64,000 bases of DNA, taken from contig JAEYLC010000010.1 of NCBI GenBank assembly GCA_023461435.1, positions 62,001 through 126,000 on the forward strand. The letters run 5' to 3'. Origin of the DNA: Bacillota bacterium (GTDB taxonomy: Bacteria; Bacillota; Clostridia; Christensenellales; SZUA-584). Positions within the stretch are counted from its first letter, which is position 1. Every line of letters begins with the position of its first letter. Positions 59,190 to 64,000 of this stretch are shown piece by piece. The notes under the pieces were generated by a model. The model searched no databases and was not told where the DNA came from. It saw nothing but the letters and a program-made list of their open reading frames with translations. A program made the position numbers and the translations under genes.

Positions 59190-59202
59190 GTATCTACAAG
59201 AT

Positions 59203-59217
59203 ATATCTAATAGATAT
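59203..59217 (+). promoter_or_regulatory. Candidate PadR operator
   Basis: A perfect palindrome, ATATCT-AAT-AGATAT, lies between the promoter and the GTG start of padR, overlapping the region just ahead of the ribosome site. It is a likely autoregulatory site. Confidence 0.5.
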
Positions 59218-59229
59218 GAGGTAATCGAA

Positions 59230-59778
59230 GTGAGAAACAGTAAAACGCAGTATGTGATACTCGGTCTGCTGACGGAAGGGCCGATGACCGGATATGATAT
59301 CAAAAAGATCATAGATATCCGGTTCAGCTTTTTCTGGAACGAGAGCTATGGCCAGCTTTATCCGATGCTCAAAGCGCTGACGGATGACAAGCTGATCACG
59401 GCGGAGAAAAGCGGCGAGGGCCGCGCCAAGGTCACGTATGCCATTACGCCGCAGGGAAGAATGGCGCTCAAGGAATGGCTCGAAGCGCCTGTTGAGAAGG
59501 AGACTTTCCGCATCGAGCTGCTGCTCAAAATGTACTTCTCGGGAGGGACCGGCACCGATGTGATGAAAAATCATATCCAGACCTATAGGGAAACGCAGCT
59601 TAAGCAGCTCGCCGTGCTGAGCGGCTTTGAAAAGGAACTGCTGAGCATCGCGGACGACCATAATAATCACAGGGATGTGCTGCGCGTGGTTGCCTTCGGG
59701 CAAAAAGCCTACAGCGCCTATATCGAATGGTGTGACGAAACGCTGGAATATCTGGAGGGGAAAGATAATGAAGTTTAA
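59230..59778 (+). CDS. PadR-family regulator of a ferredoxin-type operon
   Basis: A 182-residue regulator. The winged helix contains YVILGLLTEGPMTGYDIKK, YGQLYPMLKALTDDKLI and the wing KVTYAITPQGRMALKEWL. The C-terminal half is the long helical Vir_C-type domain. The open frame begins at 59161, but that codon lies inside the -35 element; the GTG at 59230 with GAGG upstream is the credible start. Its stop overlaps the ATG of the next gene, a membrane iron-sulfur protein that it probably controls. Confidence 0.9.
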   Translation: MRNSKTQYVILGLLTEGPMTGYDIKKIIDIRFSFFWNESYGQLYPMLKALTDDKLITAEKSGEGRAKVTYAITPQGRMALKEWLEAPVEKETFRIELLLKMYFSGGTGTDVMKNHIQTYRETQLKQLAVLSGFEKELLSIADDHNNHRDVLRVVAFGQKAYSAYIEWCDETLEYLEGKDNEV

Positions 59779-60541
59779 AGTCAGAACGGTACTGACGCTC
59801 GTCAGCCTGATGCTGTTTCCGGTCATATTGAACTTTCTGTCGCCGGTCGTGCCGGTGTTCGGCGCGATGGATGGCGTGATCACGGGCAGCCTCATGCTGT
59901 TTGCGGCGATGTTTTTAACGGGAATGTTCTTCGGGCGCGCGTGGTGCGGCTGGGTGTGCCCGATGTCGGCGCTGGGCGATCTGTGCGCCAAGGCCAATGG
60001 TAAAACGGTCAGCGTGAAGAAGCTCAGAACCGTTAGATACATAATATTTGCGGTATGGGCAGTTGTGCTCGTGACGGGCTTCATTCTCGCTGGCGGCGTC
60101 AAAAAGGCGGATTTCCTGTTCTTCACCGAATCGGGCGTCTCCGTCGATATGCCGCTTAAGTATATCATGTACTATATCGTGCTCGCCGTCTTTATCGTCA
60201 CCAATCTGCTCGTCGGACGACGCGGCGCGTGCCACAGCTTCTGCTGGATGACGCTGTTCCTTGCGGGCGGCTATGCGGTGGGTAAGCTGTTGAAGCTGCC
60301 GCAGCTGCGCATCAGGGCGGATGCGGACAGCTGCACCGGCTGCGAAAAATGCACCAGGGCCTGCCCGATGAGCCTGCCGGTGAGCACGGCGCTTAAAAAA
60401 GGCAGCATCGAAGCGTCGGACTGCATACTGTGCGGCGAGTGCGTGAAGAGCTGCGCCAAGGGCGTATTGCGCTTCGGCATCAGAACCGCGGCGAAAAATA
60501 TCAACGCGAAAAACAAGACCTCAATTGGACAGAATATATAG
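59768..60541 (+). CDS. Membrane 4Fe-4S protein (NapH/YccM-like)
   Basis: A 257-residue polytopic protein with about five helices. The motif RAWCGWVCPMSALGDL near residue 55 and the second GRRGACHSFCWM near 150 are the CxxxCP-type signatures of NapH/NosR/YccM proteins. The C-terminal part holds two ferredoxin clusters, CTGCEKCTRACP and CILCGECVKSCAKG, each able to bind a 4Fe-4S centre. Such proteins move electrons between the quinone pool and outside or inside partners. No reductase gene is beside it. The ATG at 59768 overlaps the padR end by 11 bases. Confidence 0.88.
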   Translation: MKFKVRTVLTLVSLMLFPVILNFLSPVVPVFGAMDGVITGSLMLFAAMFLTGMFFGRAWCGWVCPMSALGDLCAKANGKTVSVKKLRTVRYIIFAVWAVVLVTGFILAGGVKKADFLFFTESGVSVDMPLKYIMYYIVLAVFIVTNLLVGRRGACHSFCWMTLFLAGGYAVGKLLKLPQLRIRADADSCTGCEKCTRACPMSLPVSTALKKGSIEASDCILCGECVKSCAKGVLRFGIRTAAKNINAKNKTSIGQNI

Positions 60542-60568
60542 ATCACCGACGGTGCACAAGGGGGGAGA

Positions 60569-61027
60569 ATGATGGGTTTTTCACTGATTGGATTGTTGAT
60601 CACAGGCGTGATATTGCTGCCGAATCTGCTGATCATACTGCTTCCGCCGAAAAACGCGCCGGAAAAGATGAAGGGCGCGGGGGCTTTGATGACGCTGATT
60701 GAACGCGCGGGACAGGTTGCGTGCTTCCTGCTTCCCGTGTTTTCAAAGGCTTTTATCGATGCCGTTGGCATCAACATATGGCTGATATTGGCGGCCTTAA
60801 GCATTGCGGCGTATTACGGGCTTTGGATAAGATACGCGGTCAGGCGTGATTTCCGGCTGCTGTTTGCGCCGTTTTTACGGATTCCGATACCGATGGCCGT
60901 GTTTCCGGTGCTGGCCTTTGCGTTACTCGCCGTATGGATACAGTCGGTCTGGCTGGGAATCGCGGCGGCGGTGCTGGTCGTCGGCCATTTCACAAACAGC
61001 TGGGTATCCTATAAAAGCATTGGCTGA
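60569..61027 (+). CDS. Hypothetical membrane protein
   Basis: A 152-residue protein with about five membrane helices, a conserved-looking LPPKNAPEKMKG loop after the first helix and a C-terminus FTNSWVSYKSI. GGGGGGAG lies before the ATG. It is the last gene of the PadR operon, 27 bases after the iron-sulfur protein, so it could be an accessory membrane subunit. No family recognised with confidence. It ends four bases before the convergent NlpC/P60 gene. Confidence 0.8.
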   Translation: MMGFSLIGLLITGVILLPNLLIILLPPKNAPEKMKGAGALMTLIERAGQVACFLLPVFSKAFIDAVGINIWLILAALSIAAYYGLWIRYAVRRDFRLLFAPFLRIPIPMAVFPVLAFALLAVWIQSVWLGIAAAVLVVGHFTNSWVSYKSIG

Positions 61028-61030
61028 CTC

Positions 61031-61729
61031 TTATTCGAATATCTTGGGCCGACCGAAAGCGTTCCAGTTTAGGCTGACCACCAAATCGCCCCCGACGATG
61101 TTGTGATAGATGCGTTTGTCGATCGTGCGCTTATATACGACGCCCACGTAGCCGCTGGCCGCTTCATAGATATATCCGTGACGGCCCATAATGCCCATGT
61201 GCGACACATGCCCGTCGTCGCCCATGATGAACACAATGTCGCCGGGCCGCAAGTCTTCCTTGCCGATGGGCGTGCAGTAATCGTAATAGGTGTCGTTGGC
61301 GGTACGGTCGGTGTATTTTTCGTATAGCTTTGCTTCATTGGCGGCGTACCACCACAGGCCGCTGCAGTCCCACGCATAGTCTTCGGGGAACGCAAAGCCC
61401 TGCTGCGCGGCTTTGTCCGCGATATCATGAAAATATTCGAGGCGGCCGCCCGAAAAATAGTCAGGGTATTGTTCGTTCATTTTTTCAATAAACTCGTCTG
61501 TGATGGGCGTCGCCTGCCCCGCGATGATATACTGCCCGCCCACGCAGGTGTCGAGCACATCAAGCAGCGCCGCGACATCGTCCTCGGGCTCCGGTTCGTC
61601 CGCGTATTTTTGCTCGTAATAGGCGCGCTCTGCTTCCGATTCCTCGGCGCTCAGCGCTTCGCACGAAGCCGACAGCAGCAGGACTGACGCGGCGAGCAGC
61701 ACCCCCGCAATTTTTGTGATCGTATTCAT
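61031..61729 (-). CDS. NlpC/P60-type lipoprotein
   Basis: A 232-residue lipoprotein with lipobox SASC (Cys near residue 23) and an acidic N-terminal part (about 25-60). The C-terminal NlpC/P60 cysteine peptidase domain has the catalytic Cys in AWDCSGLWWY near residue 122, the LRPGDIVFI strand, His in DGHVSHMGI near 180, and a later polar residue. These enzymes usually cut peptidoglycan peptides. The ATG is only seven bases after the -10 box, with no ribosome site, so the transcript is probably leaderless. Confidence 0.88.
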   Translation of the reverse strand: MNTITKIAGVLLAASVLLLSASCEALSAEESEAERAYYEQKYADEPEPEDDVAALLDVLDTCVGGQYIIAGQATPITDEFIEKMNEQYPDYFSGGRLEYFHDIADKAAQQGFAFPEDYAWDCSGLWWYAANEAKLYEKYTDRTANDTYYDYCTPIGKEDLRPGDIVFIMGDDGHVSHMGIMGRHGYIYEAASGYVGVVYKRTIDKRIYHNIVGGDLVVSLNWNAFGRPKIFE

Positions 61730-61736
61730 ATGACAA

Positions 61737-61765
61737 ATTATATCATTTTTTTACATCGTTATCAA
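61737..61765 (-). promoter_or_regulatory. Promoter of the NlpC/P60 gene (leaderless type)
   Basis: On the minus strand TTGATA (61760-61765), 17 bases, TATAAT (61737-61742). Only seven bases separate the -10 box from the ATG. Confidence 0.65.
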
Positions 61766-61856
61766 GCCGCAGGCTGATCGCGCCGGTCAGTCAAAGAATA
61801 TCCGTCCAATCATCGGGAGAAACTAATCACAAAAGCAAAAAAGGGGATATTCGGTT

Positions 61857-62996
61857 ATGAAAAGGACGATTCTGATCGCGTTTGCGTTTGTGATGATCTT
61901 TGCGTTCACAGTGACGGCATACGCGGAAGGCTTTGAAGCGAATGCGAAAAGCTATATACTGATTGACGCGGGTTCGGGAGATGTGCTGGCCGAGAAAAAC
62001 GCGGATGAACAGCTGCCCTGCGCAAGCGTCGTGAAGGTGATGTCGATACTGCTGTTTTTGGAGGCGGAGGAGTCGGGGCGTCTGTCGCTCAGCGATACGG
62101 CATCCGTCAGCGATCATGCGGCATCCATGGGCGGTACGCAGGCGTTTCTCGATGTGAACAGCACGCACAAGGTGGAGGATCTGCTCAAAGCCGTCATCGT
62201 GTGCAGCGCGAACGACGCGGCTGTCGCGCTCGCGGAAAAAGTGGCGGGCAGTGAGGACGCGTTTGTGGAGATGATGAACAAGAGGGCGGGCACACTCGGC
62301 GTCAGTGCGACGTTTGTCAACGCGACGGGCCTCGGGGATGAGCAGAAGCTCAGCGCGCGCGACGCGGCGACGATCTGCCAGCAGGTCGTGAAGCATCCGC
62401 TGCTCTATCAATGGAGCGGCATATGGATGGACAACTATACGCATCCGGACGGACGCAAAACAGAAATGGTGAACCAGAACAGGCTCGTGCGGTATTATGA
62501 GGGCTGCGACGGGGTCGCGACGGGGTCGTCAGGCGCCGCGGGATATTGCGTCGCGGCCACGGTGAAGCGCAGCGGCGGGCGGTTCATCTATGTCGCGCTC
62601 GGCGCGCCCAACAGCTCCACAAGGTTTGACGAAGCGAAAGCCGCGTTTGATTATGCGTTCGCGGGCTTTACGGCCAAAACGATCGTATCGGAAGGGCAGA
62701 AGCTCGGCGGCGATCTGGCGATTGCGGGCGGCACGGAGCCGTTTATCGATGTGTATGCGGGGCAGGGCTTTTCCACGCTGATTGAGAAGGGCAAGGAGGC
62801 GACGCTCGAAAAAGAGCTCGTGCTGCTCGAAAACATCGCCGCGCCCGTGGAGAAAGGGCAGGTGCTCGGGTATCTTCGGATACTGCTGGACGGCGCGGAG
62901 ATTGGCCGCGTGGACGCGGTGGCGGGAGACAGCGTCGCGGAACGCAACTTTGCCAACGCCTTCAAGCGCATACTCACGTGGTGGCTGTTCGCCTGA
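61857..62996 (+). CDS. D-alanyl-D-alanine carboxypeptidase-like protein (DacF type) with altered KTG motif
   Basis: A 379-residue secreted protein of the PBP5/DacF family, which trims the terminal D-alanine from peptidoglycan stems. A signal peptide (1-23, ending AYA) precedes the domain. The nucleophile motif is SVVK (Ser57, Lys60) and SAN is at 117-119. The third motif, normally KTG, reads ATG at residues 221-223 (GVATGSSGAAGYCV); the codon is GCG at 62517. The C-terminal beta domain (about 265-370) and a final amphipathic helix (FANAFKRILTWWLF) are present. Loss of the KTG lysine should weaken carboxylate recognition, so catalysis is in doubt. AAAGGGG lies ahead of the ATG. Confidence 0.9.
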   Translation: MKRTILIAFAFVMIFAFTVTAYAEGFEANAKSYILIDAGSGDVLAEKNADEQLPCASVVKVMSILLFLEAEESGRLSLSDTASVSDHAASMGGTQAFLDVNSTHKVEDLLKAVIVCSANDAAVALAEKVAGSEDAFVEMMNKRAGTLGVSATFVNATGLGDEQKLSARDAATICQQVVKHPLLYQWSGIWMDNYTHPDGRKTEMVNQNRLVRYYEGCDGVATGSSGAAGYCVAATVKRSGGRFIYVALGAPNSSTRFDEAKAAFDYAFAGFTAKTIVSEGQKLGGDLAIAGGTEPFIDVYAGQGFSTLIEKGKEATLEKELVLLENIAAPVEKGQVLGYLRILLDGAEIGRVDAVAGDSVAERNFANAFKRILTWWLFA

Positions 62997-62998
62997 CA

Positions 62999-63027
62999 TT
63001 GACAGGCTGAGCGCCCTCCTGTAAAAT
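62999..63027 (+). promoter_or_regulatory. Promoter of surE
   Basis: TTGACA (62999-63004), 17 bases, TAAAAT (63022-63027). The -10 box lies in the loop of a hairpin whose right arm is the surE ribosome site. Confidence 0.6.
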
Positions 63028-63038
63028 GAGACAGGAGG
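63015..63038 (+). promoter_or_regulatory. Hairpin covering the surE ribosome site
   Basis: CCTCCTGT (63015-63022) and ACAGGAGG (63031-63038) form a perfect 8-base stem with an 8-base loop. The right arm is the AGGAGG of surE. Confidence 0.6.
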
Positions 63039-63043
63039 AAACG

Positions 63044-63823
63044 ATGCGTATTTTAATTGTGAATGATGACGGTATTCATGCCAAAGGCTTAAGGACGCTG
63101 GCCGCGCGGCTGAAAGACAGCAGCCATGACGTGACGGTGGTTGCGCCCGAATCGGAGCGCAGCGCGACCTCGCATTCGATTACCATATACCGTCCGCTGC
63201 GCGTGACGAAAACGCAGCCGGCGGGGCTCGAGACGATACCCTGCTATGTGGTGGACGGACAACCGGTGGACTGTACCAAGATCGGCATTGCCCATATTAT
63301 GAGCGGCAAGGTCGATCTTGTTGTTTCTGGCATCAATCACGGCGCGAACCTGGGGTCAGACATACTCTATTCGGGGACCGTGGCGGCCGCGCTCGATGCC
63401 GTGATATTAGGGCATAAGGCGATGGCGGTGTCATGCGCGTCTCATTTCGCGGAGCATTTCGAGAGTGCCGCGGAAATCGCGGCGCAGCTGATCGACGGCG
63501 GGCTGTTTGACGGGGAAAACGAAGGGGTTCTTTATAACCTCAACGTGCCCGATTTGCCGCTATCCAAAATAAACGGCGTGAAAGTATGCGTTCAGGGGCG
63601 CACGGCGTATGATGACGAGGTGGAACTCAGAGACGATCCGCACGGCAGAGAATATATCTGGATGACGGGCACACTGCGCGAAGAGGCGGCTGAGGAGGAG
63701 ACAGATCTCTCGGCGGTTCGCTCAGGCTTCGCGTCGCTGACGCCGATCAAGTTTGATCTGACTGCAAGAGACAGAGTTGAGGCGCTTTCTTGCAGGATTC
63801 ATAAAATAAAATTGCATTTTTGA
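63044..63823 (+). CDS. surE: 5'-nucleotidase SurE
   Basis: A 259-residue metal-dependent nucleotide and polyphosphate phosphatase. The signature ILIVNDDGIHAKGLRTLA at the start (metal-binding Asp pair), VVAPESERSATSHSIT near residue 38, VDGQPVDCTKIGI, VSGINHGANLGSDILYSGTVAAA near 95 and YNLNVP are all present. The ATG at 63044 has AGGAGG six bases upstream; an earlier in-frame ATG at 63026 lies within the hairpin. It has its own promoter but may also be read from the carboxypeptidase transcript. Confidence 0.96.
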   Translation: MRILIVNDDGIHAKGLRTLAARLKDSSHDVTVVAPESERSATSHSITIYRPLRVTKTQPAGLETIPCYVVDGQPVDCTKIGIAHIMSGKVDLVVSGINHGANLGSDILYSGTVAAALDAVILGHKAMAVSCASHFAEHFESAAEIAAQLIDGGLFDGENEGVLYNLNVPDLPLSKINGVKVCVQGRTAYDDEVELRDDPHGREYIWMTGTLREEAAEEETDLSAVRSGFASLTPIKFDLTARDRVEALSCRIHKIKLHF

Positions 63824-63839
63824 CACGGTATGATAGAAT
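63812..63839 (+). promoter_or_regulatory. Candidate promoter of the RpiR-type gene
   Basis: TTGCAT (63812-63817), 16 bases, TAGAAT (63834-63839), overlapping the end of surE. Confidence 0.4.
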
Positions 63840-63874
63840 ATATGGCATAACAGAGCTGATGGGGGACGAACTGC

Positions 63875-64000
63875 ATGCAAGTCAACGATATCATTAAGGT
63901 CATAAAAGAGCGGCAAAGCTCAATGAGCAAAGGGCATCGTGCGATTGCGTCATACATCATCGAGCATTACGACACCGCCGCGTTCATCACGGCGTCGCGG
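63875..64000 (+). CDS. MurR/RpiR-family transcriptional regulator, N-terminal part (cut by window)
   Basis: The first 42 residues of a gene that continues past the window. The sequence VIKERQSSMSKGHRAIASYIIEHYDTAAFITAS has the HTH_6 pattern of RpiR regulators (S-x-G-x-R-x-I-A-x-Y-I, then a helix leading to the ITAS turn). The family senses sugar phosphates through a C-terminal SIS domain, which is not visible here. GGGGGA lies before the ATG at 63875. Confidence 0.75.
   Translation, partial: MQVNDIIKVIKERQSSMSKGHRAIASYIIEHYDTAAFITASR

Noticed and set aside
58809..59210. Plus-strand 133-codon frame overlapping the small membrane protein
   Set aside because: No ribosome site, runs through a terminator and into the PadR promoter and operator; the 62-residue frame inside it has proper signals.
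1..64000. CRISPR arrays, tRNA genes, prophage or insertion sequences
   Set aside because: Looked for regular repeat-spacer series, tRNA acceptor and T-arm patterns, transposase or integrase motifs; none seen by eye.

Overview
This 64 kb window looks like chromosomal DNA of a moderately GC-rich, Gram-positive-type bacterium of the class Clostridia (Bacillota). The evidence is the gene order dnaG-rpoD-trmK-NIF3, a dcw cluster with a PASTA-bearing PBP and a SpoVE/FtsW-type protein, GerMN lipoproteins, PadR regulators, an ECF-transporter S component, strong AGGAGG ribosome sites and frequent TTG/GTG starts. A Christensenellales-like or related lineage is a guess. I saw no tRNA genes, prophage, insertion sequence or CRISPR array.

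Layout. 1-4.8 kb: end of dnaG, rpoD, trmK, a NIF3-family gene, a coiled-coil zinc-ribbon gene and the RNase P RNA gene. 4.8-17.2 kb: two copies of a dispersed repeat, a transglutaminase-like lipoprotein, a very large cyclic beta-1,2-glucan synthase-like gene and a YgiQ-type radical SAM gene with a repetitive basic tail. 17.2-18.8 kb: a minus-strand PadR operon with a clear operator. 18.9-23.5 kb: response regulator, histidine kinase and two GerMN lipoproteins, an arrangement resembling actinobacterial MtrA-MtrB-LpqB. 23.5-30.3 kb: asnB (minus), an ECF S component, an MBL hydrolase, comEC, holA and rpsT. 30.4-39.3 kb is the most accessory-looking region: three consecutive zinc-ribbon membrane proteins, a large lamin-tail/CotH protein, a VTC-domain polyphosphate polymerase-like protein, a DUF4956 membrane protein, a small membrane protein, and two tandem minus-strand paralogues of a family I do not recognise.

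39.4-53.3 kb is the division and cell wall cluster: mraZ, rsmH, ftsL-like, PASTA PBP, murE, mraY, murD, ftsW/spoVE, murA, ftsQ/divIB, ftsA-like, ftsZ. murF and murG are absent from it. A MraZ-type operator precedes mraZ, and a terminator-promoter pair splits the cluster before murE. 53.4-64 kb: a rhodanese lipoprotein, cysS, a small membrane protein, an orphan gcvH, deoB and a purine nucleoside phosphorylase, a PadR-controlled ferredoxin-type membrane protein operon, an NlpC/P60 lipoprotein, a D,D-carboxypeptidase-like protein with an altered KTG motif, surE, and the start of an RpiR-type regulator.

The strongest candidates for something less described are the CotH-VTC-DUF4956 block with its zinc-ribbon neighbours, the tandem unknown pair at 37.9-39.3 kb, the kinase-lipoprotein cluster at 19-23.5 kb, and three families of dispersed intergenic repeats. 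All functional calls come from reading motifs by eye; no database search was run.
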